The notes: generated from the letters alone by a model not told the origin. Shown: positions 10,303 through 19,096, counted from the stretch's first letter. The stretch: DNA of 64,000 nt from Cellvibrio sp. UBA7661 (GCA_002483365.1 DLHT01000019.1:1-64000); one strand, 5' to 3'. A program made the numbers and translations.

Positions 10303-10535
10303 AATATTTCCTTATTTTGGTAAAAATTTAGCGCTACAAACTCAAGAATAAAATCAGGAATTTTATTCTGCTTAATTATCAGTCGCATTTCAACATTCTC
10401 TACTGTTAAGAACAGCCAGTTAGGGATACCGAACCATCCATTACCTTGTGAGTTTATATAGGTAATCATAATTTTATGATCTATCCAAAACTTCTCTAAC
10501 CCATAACTTTTGTCTTGGTAAACATATTTTTTCAT
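10299..10535 (-). CDS. Small unknown protein between glycosyltransferase and membrane protein genes
   Basis: The frame is open upstream into the glycosyltransferase gene. An ATG at 10535 gives 78 residues with a 62-bp overlap; an ATG at 10469, just after the glycosyltransferase stop, gives 56 residues. Neither has a strong ribosome site. The product is rich in aromatic and hydrophobic residues (GWFGIPNWLFLTVENVEMR) but has no clear signal peptide. Its stop overlaps the next start by 4 bp, which supports it being translated. No function can be assigned. Confidence 0.42.
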   Translation of the reverse strand: MKKYVYQDKSYGLEKFWIDHKIMITYINSQGNGWFGIPNWLFLTVENVEMRLIIKQNKIPDFILEFVALNFYQNKEIL

Positions 10536-11697
10536 GGTTGTAGTATTGCAAAACAATCTCTCTAGCCATTTCGCCTAATAGAACTTTAGCTTTTGAATTT
10601 TTTAACAAATAGGATACATATTCTGTAATCGCATCAATATTAAAAAAATCCACCAGAACACCCGTTTCATTCTGCTTAATCACTTCCCGCACCGGTGCCG
10701 TATCACTCGCCACAATCGCACAACCAGCGCTCATTGCTTCAAGCAAACTCCAACTCAATACAAACGGATAGGTGAGATATACATGTACAGTGGAGAGCTG
10801 TAATAGCTGGATAAAGTTTGGATACGAAAGCTTGCCCACAAAATGCACCCGGCTCATATCCAACTGGCTTTTGACTTCATTTAATAACAGCTCCTTCCAT
10901 GTTGTACCCGCGGGAGGCCTGCTGCCGTAGCTCACATCATCCCCACCCACAATGACCACTCGCGCGTTTGGGTTTTGTTTTAGAATCTCCGGTAAGGCAC
11001 GCATAAAAATATGATAGCCGCGCATAGGTTCCAGATTGCGGTTTACAAAGGTGATGATTTGGTCATCCCGCGTAAGGGTTTTACCATTTAACTGCATGGT
11101 GACCTGCGGGTTAGGTTTTATTAGATTTGTATCTATGCCATCGTGAATCACCGAGATTTTCGATTGAAACTGCTCGGGGAATACTGAGCGTTGAAAATGT
11201 GTGGGCGATATACCGGCATCTGCCTGAGCTAGCTGTAAATCAAAGGTTGCATTTTTGAGTTTTAAGCGGCACGCAAGATCCGTTTCGTCTTTTGAAAACT
11301 CAGGGTCAAAATTAGTATCGGCACCTTTGGCTTGATAATAAAACTCGCAGTAGAGCGCTAATTTTGCGTTTGGCCAGACTTCTTTTAAAAACAGACTTTC
11401 ACCCCAACCGGGGTGGGCGATAATAATGTCGGGCGTAAAACCTTGTTTTTTTAATTCCAATGCCGCCCAAAATGCCGCCTCACCGCGAATGGTTTTGGTT
11501 TCCATGTCCACTAACCAAGGATGAATATTTTCACTGCTGCTGCGCTTGATGGTGTAGTAATGCGCTTTAACACCCTTGGGAATGGGGCGCTGACTGGGTG
11601 TGAGTACACGCACATCGTTTTTGACATCAGCCGCCAATGCCGGTGCCAAATGCACAAATTGTGCAGGAAAGTTTTGGTGAATAAATAGCACTCTCAT
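10474..11697 (-). CDS. GT4-family glycosyltransferase
   Basis: The product is 407 residues with two Rossmann-like halves. The N-terminus (MRVLFIHQNFPAQF) and the C-terminal nucleotide-sugar region (FVNRNLEPMRGYHIFMRALP, then SWSLLEAMSAGCAIVASD and a PVREVI tail) are typical of retaining GT-B enzymes of family GT4. It has no signal peptide, so it is cytoplasmic. It starts 35 bp after the membrane-fusion gene on the same strand with an AGGAA ribosome site, and so is probably in the type I secretion operon. The sugar donor and acceptor are unknown. Modification of the secreted cargo or of a surface glycan are both possible. Confidence 0.88.
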   Translation of the reverse strand: MRVLFIHQNFPAQFVHLAPALAADVKNDVRVLTPSQRPIPKGVKAHYYTIKRSSSENIHPWLVDMETKTIRGEAAFWAALELKKQGFTPDIIIAHPGWGESLFLKEVWPNAKLALYCEFYYQAKGADTNFDPEFSKDETDLACRLKLKNATFDLQLAQADAGISPTHFQRSVFPEQFQSKISVIHDGIDTNLIKPNPQVTMQLNGKTLTRDDQIITFVNRNLEPMRGYHIFMRALPEILKQNPNARVVIVGGDDVSYGSRPPAGTTWKELLLNEVKSQLDMSRVHFVGKLSYPNFIQLLQLSTVHVYLTYPFVLSWSLLEAMSAGCAIVASDTAPVREVIKQNETGVLVDFFNIDAITEYVSYLLKNSKAKVLLGEMAREIVLQYYNHEKICLPRQKLWVREVLDRS

Positions 11698-11732
11698 TTG
11701 TTTTTATTCCTTGCCATCGATACCAGTGCTAA

Positions 11733-13151
11733 TTAACGTTCACGAATACTTTCTTGCTGATAGCGCAAGAGTGGCGAGAGGAAGTATTCAATCACTCTAC
11801 GCTGTGTGGTTTTTACTTCTGCGGTGACAGCCATACCGGGAATCAGTTTTACGTCTTTCGCTTCAACACGAATCGTGCTCTTGTGCATTTTCAAATGCAT
11901 GGTGTAAACCAGACCCAGCTTTTCGTCGAGGATCGCGTCATCTGAAATGTGCGTGACGGTAGCGTCGATCAATCCGTATTTAGTAAACGGAAACGTGTGG
12001 ATTTTTATTTCCGCAGGCATGTCTTTTTCAACAAAGCCAATATCCTGATTACCCAGCATCACTTGTACTTCCAGGCTTTCTTCTTCAGGCACTACAATCA
12101 TTAATTGCTGCGCTTCAGTGACGACACCACCAATAGTATTGACTGCCAACTGTTGTACATAACCGGATACGGGGGCATAGAGAACTTGTTTATCATTCAT
12201 ATCCGTGGCTTTTACCAACTCTTCCGTAATGGTGGCGATTTGATTGCGACTATCGGCAATTTGCGCAAGGAGCTTGCTTAAGGTATCGGACTTGAGCGCA
12301 TTGATTTGTTGCTGTGCTTCATTGATGGCGGCATCCAACTGTTGTTGTACTTGTTGCTGTGCTGCCAAATCCTGTACTCGCTCAATACGTTGTTGCTCTA
12401 ACTCCAAATACTCTGCTTCGGAAGCCATGTTTTTGGCATAGAGACTTTCCAGAGCCTGCGCGCGCTTGCTAACCATCGGCAGGGTTTGCTGAAGTTTTTT
12501 AATGGTTTCCTGATTAGCCACTTTTTCGCTTTGTACTTTTTTAAGTCCGCTGTGCAGGCTGCTTAATTGCGCTTGATATTGCTGCCATTGCTGCCAGGTT
12601 TTTTGTTGGTGTAACAGCAATTCTATTTCTGTAGGTTTTATGTCTGCGGGAACATTGAGTTGTATTCCGGCAGGCGATTTGATGTTTGAGGGTGACTTAT
12701 CCGTTAGGAATTGCTGTAAGGCTTCTGCGCCTGCGAGATTCAGGCTGGCATTGTGCAGCTCTTGTTGCATACGCGATTGGTCAGCCGCCGTGATAGTGCG
12801 ATCCAATTCAATCAGTGCATCGCCCTGATTCACATACTGGCCTTCTTTTACGTGAATGGCTTTTACAAAGCCTTTGGTTAAAGGCTGAATTTGTTTGACG
12901 CGGCTGCTGGGAATAATTTTGCCCTCGGCACTGGCAACGACATCCACTTTACCTACACAAGCCCATATGAGTGACAGTACGAATAACGCTATCAATACCC
13001 ACGCCAACCAACGCACTAACGGATTGGGTGGCGACTCCTGCAATTCCAACGCCGCTGGCATAAATTCAGCCAGGTTTTGTTGTTTGGAACCATCGCCGAG
13101 TTTCGCGCGCTCACGCCAGGCATCAAGCAATTGCTGGAAAAAGTTAGTCAT
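11733..13151 (-). CDS. HlyD-family membrane-fusion protein of a type I secretion system
   Basis: The product is 472 residues. A cytoplasmic N-terminus leads to one membrane helix (about 47-66), then a lipoyl-like half (GFVKAIHVKEGQYVNQGDALIELD), a long coiled coil rich in Gln, Leu and Ala (about 130-315), the second lipoyl half (LYAPVSGYVQQL) and a beta-barrel domain. Such proteins bridge an inner-membrane ABC exporter and an outer-membrane TolC-like channel. It overlaps the end of the ABC gene by 8 bp, with a strong GGAGGT ribosome site inside that gene's end, so the two are translationally coupled. Confidence 0.95.
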   Translation of the reverse strand: MTNFFQQLLDAWRERAKLGDGSKQQNLAEFMPAALELQESPPNPLVRWLAWVLIALFVLSLIWACVGKVDVVASAEGKIIPSSRVKQIQPLTKGFVKAIHVKEGQYVNQGDALIELDRTITAADQSRMQQELHNASLNLAGAEALQQFLTDKSPSNIKSPAGIQLNVPADIKPTEIELLLHQQKTWQQWQQYQAQLSSLHSGLKKVQSEKVANQETIKKLQQTLPMVSKRAQALESLYAKNMASEAEYLELEQQRIERVQDLAAQQQVQQQLDAAINEAQQQINALKSDTLSKLLAQIADSRNQIATITEELVKATDMNDKQVLYAPVSGYVQQLAVNTIGGVVTEAQQLMIVVPEEESLEVQVMLGNQDIGFVEKDMPAEIKIHTFPFTKYGLIDATVTHISDDAILDEKLGLVYTMHLKMHKSTIRVEAKDVKLIPGMAVTAEVKTTQRRVIEYFLSPLLRYQQESIRER

Positions 13152-15342
13152 GGACTACCTCCAGCTTCGGACTTGCCTGTTGCGCAGACAAGGAATGCGC
13201 CGAAGTAGTTTTCGGTTGCGGGCTATGCTGTTGGTAACCATGCAACTGCGCGTAATAACCTTGTTGTTGCAACAATTCGTCATGCGCACCTTGCTCTACG
13301 ATATGACCTTTGTTCATCACAATAATGCGGTTGCAGATTCGCACCGTACTCAAGCGGTGGGCGATGATGAATACGGTGCGGCCTTTACAGATCTCGGCCA
13401 TGTTGTCTTGAATAATCCGTTCGGATTCATAATCCAGCGCACTGGTAGCTTCATCAAAAATCAGAATACGTGGATTCGTTAAGAGTGCGCGTGCAATTGC
13501 CAAGCGTTGGCGCTGACCGCCGGAGAGATTACTGCCCTGCTCGCCGACCATGGTGTCGTAGGCTTCAGGAAGATCAACAATAAACTCATGAGCACCGGCA
13601 AGCTTGGCAACAGCCACAATCTGCTCCATAGGTGCAGCAGGATTAGTGAGTGCAATATTTTCCCGCACGGTTTGGTTGAAGAGAAAGTTCTCTTGCAGAA
13701 CCACACCAATGTTGCGACGCAGCCATGCAGTATCCACCATGGCGAGATCCACACCATCTACCAGCACGCGGCCGCTTTCAGGTAAATACAAGCGCTGGAT
13801 TAATTTGGTGAGCGTGCTTTTACCGGAGCCGGAGCGGCCAACAATACCGATAATCTCGCCGGGTTTTACGTGCAGGTTAAAGCTGTCGAGAATCACGGGG
13901 CCATCGTGACGATAGCGAAAACGAACATGCTCAAAGCTCACTTCGCCGGAGATTGATGGCAAGGTAGAGCGATTGGGGTTGTAGCCGGGCTCACGCGGGG
14001 TATTGAGAATATCCCCCAAGCGTTCGATGGAAATACCTGCTTGCTGGAAGTCTTGCCAAAGTTGCACCAGTTTTAGAATGGGGCCACTCACACGGCCCGC
14101 CAACATATTAAAGGCGATTAATTCACCCACCGTAAGTTGCCCACCAATCACCAAGTGAGCTCCCCACCAAATAATGCCCAGCGTCATTAATTTATTGATC
14201 AAACCGGCAATCTGGTTAGCCACATTGCCAAGGTTTTGACTACGGAAAGAAGCGCTTACGTAATTGGCTAATTGGTCTTCCCATTTGCGCTGCATTTGAG
14301 GTTCAACCGCCATGGCTTTTACAGTTTGTACGCCGGTAACGGATTCGGTGAGGAAGGCGGTATTCGCTGCACCGTGTTTGAATTTCTCATCCAAACGGTG
14401 ACGCAGGATGGGCGTAATAAAAACAGACAGCAGGATGTAACAAGGAATGGTGGCAGCGACAACAAAAAATAACGTCGAGCTGTAGTACCACATCACCAGC
14501 AGAAAGACGATGGTAAAGCCCAGATCCAGAATCAAGGTAAGTGCACTGCCAGTAATAAAATTACGAATAGTATCCAGCTCATGCACCCGAGCGACGTTTT
14601 GCCCAACTTGTCGCGCCTCAAAATAACCCATCGGCAAGGCCATCAAATGATGGAACAAGCGTGAACCCAATTCCACATCGACCCGACTGGTGGTATGTGC
14701 CATGACATAACTACGGATTCCGCCAAGCAGCGCTTCAAAAATGGCAATCGCAAAGAACGCAAAGGCAATAACATCAAGTGTACTAAAGCCACGATGCACC
14801 AATACTTTATCCATCACCACTTGAAACAACAGTGGAGTAATCAAACCAAACAATTGCAGAAAGAACGATGCAATTAGCACTTCACCAAATAATTTGCGGT
14901 ATTTAATAAGCGAGGGAATAAACCAGCTGATATCGAATTTTTGTTGCAGGCTTTCGCGAATGCCGAGACGACGACTGAGAAAAATCACTTCACCCGACCA
15001 AAGCGAATTAAATTCGTCTGCGCTTAATGTTTTCGGTGTTTGCTCGCGCAGATCCTGCACCAGCACTTTCGTCGGTACACCATCTTCCTCGGCAATGCGC
15101 GCAAGAATAATGTAATCACCGCCTTTGGTTTTGGCGATAGCAGGGAGACTGGAGCCGATTAATTTAGCGAGAGGAAGAGTAAACAGTTTGGCTTTAAAGG
15201 TCAGCGCTTTGGCGGCGCGGAGTATTTCAGTATTGCCAAGGGGCTGGCCAGGAATTGCAAACTGGTGGGTGATTTGTGCCGCGTCAGCGGGCAACTGGTG
15301 GAATCCTGCGAGTGCTACCAAGCACTGTAAACCTGTATCCAT
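13144..15342 (-). CDS. Type I secretion ABC transporter (HlyB/RtxB type) with inactive C39-like domain
   Basis: The product is 732 residues: an N-terminal C39 peptidase-like domain (about 1-125), a six-helix ABC exporter domain (about 155-440) and a nucleotide-binding domain. Walker A (GRSGSGKST), signature (LSGGQRQR), Walker B (ILIFDEATSAL) and H-loop (IIAHRLSTV) are intact, so it should hydrolyse ATP. In the peptidase-like domain the catalytic Cys position reads DTG and the His position reads GGDYIIL, so it should not cleave. Such domains instead bind RTX substrates in the HlyB system. It heads the same-strand run leading to the giant RTX gene. Confidence 0.95.
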   Translation of the reverse strand: MDTGLQCLVALAGFHQLPADAAQITHQFAIPGQPLGNTEILRAAKALTFKAKLFTLPLAKLIGSSLPAIAKTKGGDYIILARIAEEDGVPTKVLVQDLREQTPKTLSADEFNSLWSGEVIFLSRRLGIRESLQQKFDISWFIPSLIKYRKLFGEVLIASFFLQLFGLITPLLFQVVMDKVLVHRGFSTLDVIAFAFFAIAIFEALLGGIRSYVMAHTTSRVDVELGSRLFHHLMALPMGYFEARQVGQNVARVHELDTIRNFITGSALTLILDLGFTIVFLLVMWYYSSTLFFVVAATIPCYILLSVFITPILRHRLDEKFKHGAANTAFLTESVTGVQTVKAMAVEPQMQRKWEDQLANYVSASFRSQNLGNVANQIAGLINKLMTLGIIWWGAHLVIGGQLTVGELIAFNMLAGRVSGPILKLVQLWQDFQQAGISIERLGDILNTPREPGYNPNRSTLPSISGEVSFEHVRFRYRHDGPVILDSFNLHVKPGEIIGIVGRSGSGKSTLTKLIQRLYLPESGRVLVDGVDLAMVDTAWLRRNIGVVLQENFLFNQTVRENIALTNPAAPMEQIVAVAKLAGAHEFIVDLPEAYDTMVGEQGSNLSGGQRQRLAIARALLTNPRILIFDEATSALDYESERIIQDNMAEICKGRTVFIIAHRLSTVRICNRIIVMNKGHIVEQGAHDELLQQQGYYAQLHGYQQHSPQPKTTSAHSLSAQQASPKLEVVHD

Positions 15343-15380
15343 GGTTTAGTCCATTCGAGACGATGAAAAATTTGGTGCCA

Positions 15381-15409
15381 ATACTAATTGTAAAAGTTTG
15401 TAATTTCAA
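15381..15409 (-). promoter_or_regulatory. Candidate sigma-70 promoter for the type I secretion operon
   Basis: Read on the minus strand, TTGAAA (-35) and TAGTAT (-10) are separated by exactly 17 bp, 38 bp before the ABC transporter start. The region is AT-rich. This is a match by eye only. Confidence 0.4.
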
Positions 15410-15550
15410 ATTTATGTAATTTTTACGCTGATCTATACGGTTTGAACTTTACACGATCAGATCAAGCCCACCTTAAACCTTAAGGTCTAGTTTACTATTT
15501 GAATTAAGGGCGCATCATAGTAATGAACCTGCAAATCAGAGGTACTCATT

Positions 15551-16180
15551 ATGTCTACGAACACTTACCGCACCCACTTACCACACGAACCCTGGAACAA
15601 AGGAAAACTGATTGGTCAAAAAGCCCCACTGAAAGTGAGCGACGTATGGGCAATCCGCGTGCGCTTGCAGATCACTCAACGAATCCGTGAATTGGCACTG
15701 TTTAACCTTGCCATTGATAGCAAGCTTCGAGCCTGTGACTTGGTTAAGTTGAAAGTCCGCGATATCTGCCACGGTACTCAACTCCTGCATCGCGCCACCG
15801 TGATGCAGCAGAAAACCCATCAACCTGTGCAATTCGAGATTACATCCTTGACCAGACAGTCGGTTGAGTCCTGGTTGGCTAAAGCCAATCTTCGCAGTGA
15901 CAACTATCTGTTCCCCAGTCGCATCCATGATTCGCCGCATATCACAACACGACAATATGCACGGATTGTTCACCGCTGGATTGCGGATATCGGATTGGAC
16001 ACTTCTGCCTATGGCACGCACTCTCTACGTCGAACAAAAGCATCACTCATTTACAAACGCACCAAAAATTTACGTGCGGTGCAAATTTTGTTGGGGCATA
16101 CCAAACTGGAAAGTACAGTGCGCTATTTGGGAATTGATGTGGACGACGCACTGGAAATTTCCGAGCAGACGGAAATATAG
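15551..16180 (+). CDS. Short tyrosine recombinase / phage-integrase family protein
   Basis: The product is 209 residues and consists of little more than a catalytic domain. The family residues are present: Arg60 (SKLRACDL), a Lys near 88, HSLR (H157, R160), His183 in LLGHTKLEST, and Tyr192 as the nucleophile. The N-terminal arm-binding domain of full-length integrases is absent. The start has a GAGGT ribosome site 8 bp upstream. It stands alone, with no attachment sites, excisionase or phage genes seen nearby. Similar short orphan integrases are common in proteobacterial chromosomes; its job here is unknown. Confidence 0.88.
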   Translation: MSTNTYRTHLPHEPWNKGKLIGQKAPLKVSDVWAIRVRLQITQRIRELALFNLAIDSKLRACDLVKLKVRDICHGTQLLHRATVMQQKTHQPVQFEITSLTRQSVESWLAKANLRSDNYLFPSRIHDSPHITTRQYARIVHRWIADIGLDTSAYGTHSLRRTKASLIYKRTKNLRAVQILLGHTKLESTVRYLGIDVDDALEISEQTEI

Positions 16181-16208
16181 CAATCTACTCACTATGCTGT
16201 GAAACGCG

Positions 16209-16269
16209 AAGGACCGCTTTTGGGCAAATAATTTATCTGTTCTGATCTTTCCAAGGACCGCTTTGGGCA
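16209..16269. repeat. Short direct repeat after the recombinase gene
   Basis: The motif aaggaccgctttgggca occurs at 16253-16269 and, with one extra t, at 16209-16226. It could be a remnant of rearrangement or a protein-binding site; there is no further support. Confidence 0.45.
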
Positions 16270-16289
16270 CCAAGCAGTCTTTAATTTTA

Positions 16290-16547
16290 TTAATCGCTCC
16301 CGTCACTACTATCTGAATTCCCATCGTTATTTTTACCAATTGGAAAATAGGCGTTACCGCCATCATCTGTATTGAGATCATGTTTGCGGTTTTTGCTGAA
16401 TCTGCGGACAAACCAAATCAGTAGTAATAGGAGTGAGAACACAAACAGCAGGGGAAAGGCCACGCCTTTGATTGTGCTGGGCGACATTATTTCGCTTTGG
16501 GAAAACGCGATTGCCATGATGATGAGCAATAGGATTGGTCTGCGCAT
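16290..16547 (-). CDS. Small membrane protein of unknown function
   Basis: The product is 85 residues with a hydrophobic N-terminus (about 4-17), a strong membrane helix (about 28-47, FPLLFVFSLLLLLIWFV), a basic stretch (RRFSKNRK) and an acidic, Asp/Ser/Asn-rich tail. The ATG has a good AAGGAG ribosome site 7 bp upstream, which is the main reason to believe it. The family is not recognised. Confidence 0.58.
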   Translation of the reverse strand: MRRPILLLIIMAIAFSQSEIMSPSTIKGVAFPLLFVFSLLLLLIWFVRRFSKNRKHDLNTDDGGNAYFPIGKNNDGNSDSSDGSD

Positions 16548-16748
16548 TTGTACTCCTTGCCACTGGTGGGGGCAGTGGTTTGCCGCGCGGTGGCGCGTTC
16601 TACGGTCAATGTTTGAGCGGGGAGATTATCACCAAAATGGCGTTTAGGGCGAATTACGCGACATTATGGCAGGTCTGAGCGGGGTATTGTTATCGATGGC
16701 AGATTGAAAAATGTAGGGCAATCAGTGGGTTATGGGGTCTTTTGGGGC

Positions 16749-16771
16749 AAAGGCGACATTTCGTCGCCTTT
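16749..16771 (-). terminator. Hairpin after the effector/immunity-like pair
   Basis: A perfect 9-bp stem (aaaggcgac / gtcgccttt) with a 5-nt loop lies 10 bp past the stop of the minus-strand gene at 16781. Only three Ts end the minus-strand stem, so termination efficiency is uncertain. Confidence 0.5.
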
Positions 16772-16780
16772 ATGATGGTT

Positions 16781-17323
16781 TTAATGTATTCCCCCTATGC
16801 CCACCTCCACAGAAATGGCCGCGCTATAAATCGCGGAATAATTCAAAGGAGAGTAAAGGACGCTGTAACTGGTATCACCATAAACTGACTCATGCCCATT
16901 GTAGGTTGCGCCAAACGCTTCATCGGGAACAAAGGTGTACTTATCCAACTCAGCCATCATTGATTTTATCGCTTTTTTTTGCATGTTGTCTTTATGCGCA
17001 ACGTACGAGAGGAATGTTGTGAACGATGCTTTTATTTTATCTGTCGAGTTAGTCTGCTCTTGTTCTTCTGTGTAATAAACCGCTTCGAATTTGTATTCTG
17101 AGCAGAATGTATGTTTGATAACGGCAGTAGAACCATCTTTGTACGTTATATGTAAGCGCTTAACAGATTCCCCATTCTCGTTGCTGTCTTGCCAATAGGT
17201 ATTAGCGATGTTGTTGGCTTTTGGGGTAATAAAATTTAAGTCTTTTGATTTGATGCTGCATTTACTACTGGCGTACGTAGGTGAGCTCATCGCGATAAAA
17301 AACAGGAGAGGTAAAAATTTCAT
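16781..17323 (-). CDS. Exported protein, candidate immunity protein for the upstream peptidase-like gene
   Basis: The product is 180 residues with a clear Sec signal peptide (FLPLLFFIAMSSPTYAS, cleavage about residue 19), so it should be periplasmic. The mature part carries two cysteines (SKCSIK and HTFCSE) and has no recognised domain. Its start overlaps the stop of the preceding peptidase-like gene by 4 bp (ATGA), so the two are translated together. A periplasmic protein coupled to a peptidoglycan-acting protein without a signal peptide is the layout of type VI effector/immunity pairs. That role is inferred from context. Confidence 0.78.
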   Translation of the reverse strand: MKFLPLLFFIAMSSPTYASSKCSIKSKDLNFITPKANNIANTYWQDSNENGESVKRLHITYKDGSTAVIKHTFCSEYKFEAVYYTEEQEQTNSTDKIKASFTTFLSYVAHKDNMQKKAIKSMMAELDKYTFVPDEAFGATYNGHESVYGDTSYSVLYSPLNYSAIYSAAISVEVGIGGIH

Positions 17324-18243
17324 ACATATCTGCTCAGATTTGATGTTAACGGTAAAAGCATAGATTCTTTTTTGTAAAGGTTAATGTCTTTGGCGTGAGG
17401 TGAAATTTCCAAATGCCAACAGCTATTGGTTTTTCTTGTCTCATCAATAAATTTCCTTATGTATCCTTGATTCTCAAGCTCGCGAAGAGTCTTGGTTAAT
17501 CTGTCTTTATTGAAGTTTTTTGATTTTAATCTGGTAGAGTTAAGCCCAATATCAAATGTGTTTAATGAATTGAAATTCTCGATAGTGACACAGTGTTGAG
17601 ATGTTTTTTCTCCCTCCTTAAGAAGAGATTCAATTTTTTCTTTCATTAGTTTGGTCGTGGCTTCTTTACTTTTTGATTTGTTTTCCTTGTATACGTCCAA
17701 TACTGCTTTTCCATTGGTTCCATAAAGATCATATTGTCCGGAAAAATTAAGCTTCGCATTCTTGTACATAATCTCTGCCTGATCCTGCGGTGTGCGCAAG
17801 GTTGAGGTAATCACCGCATGAGTCATCTTGCTTTCAATAAGTGCAAGCTTGACTACGTTAATCGCATAGGCCGAAACGATCCTCCTGTTTTCAGGAATGT
17901 CACTGGCATAGGTGACATGGGCTTCGTTCAGCATAAAGCTGATGGGTTTAGTGCTTGAGGTATTCGATGTTGCGATAGCGATGGGAGAGGTGGATGTAAG
18001 GTGGCGGAAGCTTCTTCCATTCGGATCAATTCGTGCGTCGGGTACAGATATGCCGACGTGGTTTTTTTGGAAGTTGAAAATTGCCTGAACGGTTTTGTTG
18101 CCGCAAAGGCCATCGACTTTGAGTGGGAAGGTGTTGCTGGCGTGTTTTTTGGCGTAGGTGTTTAATGCAGTTTGTATAAACATCACATCGTCCTTGATGT
18201 TGATTCCGTATCGTCCTACTGATTTTGATATTCCTGTCTTCAT
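17320..18243 (-). CDS. Peptidoglycan-binding and M15-like peptidase protein, candidate type VI effector
   Basis: The product is 307 residues without a signal peptide. Residues about 15-65 resemble a peptidoglycan-binding domain (VDGLCGNKTVQAIFNFQ). The C-terminal half has the order of motifs of M15-type D,D-carboxypeptidases: STLRTPQDQ (Arg150), SQH (His217) with NTFDIG (Asp231), and CWHLEI (His277), which would bind one zinc. The His-to-Asp spacing is wider than in VanY. A strong AAGGAGG ribosome site precedes the ATG. Cleaving cell-wall peptides without its own export signal suggests delivery by another route such as a type VI system, none of whose core genes are in the window. A lysis protein from a prophage remnant is the alternative. 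Confidence 0.78.
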   Translation of the reverse strand: MKTGISKSVGRYGINIKDDVMFIQTALNTYAKKHASNTFPLKVDGLCGNKTVQAIFNFQKNHVGISVPDARIDPNGRSFRHLTSTSPIAIATSNTSSTKPISFMLNEAHVTYASDIPENRRIVSAYAINVVKLALIESKMTHAVITSTLRTPQDQAEIMYKNAKLNFSGQYDLYGTNGKAVLDVYKENKSKSKEATTKLMKEKIESLLKEGEKTSQHCVTIENFNSLNTFDIGLNSTRLKSKNFNKDRLTKTLRELENQGYIRKFIDETRKTNSCWHLEISPHAKDINLYKKESMLLPLTSNLSRYV

Positions 18244-18442
18244 ATTGCCTCCTTGGCAATTACGCTAATTATTCGATGGTGTGTCTGATTATGAATTTTG
18301 TTGCGTGTCGCTGGTCTGACCCTTAGGAGTATATCCTGTCATTTTTGTTGTATTTATAGGTTGTACCGGATTTATGAGGTTTGTCACAATACCTTTTTAC
18401 GTTGTGCTGCAATAACCCATTGATATTTAAATAGGCCGAATA

Positions 18443-19096
18443 ATGAAATTGTCGCTTGTTGCTGCTGTTGTCCTGATTATTGCCGGTGCTGCGTTATTTT
18501 TTTTACCAGCGCTTAATCAATCGCTCTTTATTTATATCAATTCGCTTTTTCCGCATCAGCTTTTTTGGACAGCGATTACCACCATTGGTGAAGGTTCGGT
18601 AGCCGGTTGTATTTTTTATCTGTTGCTGAGAAAAAATAACGATGCATTGTTGAAAGGTGCAATTGCAGCGGTTGCCGGGTTGATTGTGGCTAACGGGTTT
18701 AAGTATTTATTTGCGGTGCCTCGCCCTGAACATACTGCCAGCTTTGATCAGCCATTTCATTTGTTGGTGGAGCCTATGAGCGTGACCAGCTTTTCTATGC
18801 CCTCGGGACATACGATTGCGGCATTTTTATTGGGCACATTGTTATTTCATTTTTTAAAACTCAACCTGCTGGGCAAAATTGCGTTAGGCATATTATTGGC
18901 GGCGATTGGAATCTCGCGCATTGCACTAGGAGTGCATTGGCCTGCGGATGTATTGGCAGGAGCAGGGCTGGGAATATTTGTGGCAAGTGTGAGCGCAGGT
19001 TTACCGATTCACATAAACAACAAAAAAGGCATTAGGGTTGTTCATTTGCTTTATTTATTATTTGTGGTTGCGCTTGTGCATAAGTATGTTGTTTAG
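18443..19096 (+). CDS. PAP2-family membrane phosphatase
   Basis: The product is 217 residues with about six membrane helices. The three phosphatase motifs are present: KYLFAVPRP, PSGHT and SRIALGVHWPADVLAG, giving the Arg, His and His-Asp active site. The family removes phosphate from lipid phosphates such as undecaprenyl diphosphate or phosphatidate, acting on the periplasmic side. The exact substrate cannot be read from sequence. It is a single gene between a divergent effector-like gene and a 350-bp gap. Confidence 0.92.
   Translation: MKLSLVAAVVLIIAGAALFFLPALNQSLFIYINSLFPHQLFWTAITTIGEGSVAGCIFYLLLRKNNDALLKGAIAAVAGLIVANGFKYLFAVPRPEHTASFDQPFHLLVEPMSVTSFSMPSGHTIAAFLLGTLLFHFLKLNLLGKIALGILLAAIGISRIALGVHWPADVLAGAGLGIFVASVSAGLPIHINNKKGIRVVHLLYLLFVVALVHKYVV

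Noticed and set aside
12895..13482. Plus-strand frame of 195 codons across the hlyB/hlyD junction
   Set aside because: It lies opposite two well-supported genes and its product shows no domain or codon pattern of a real protein.
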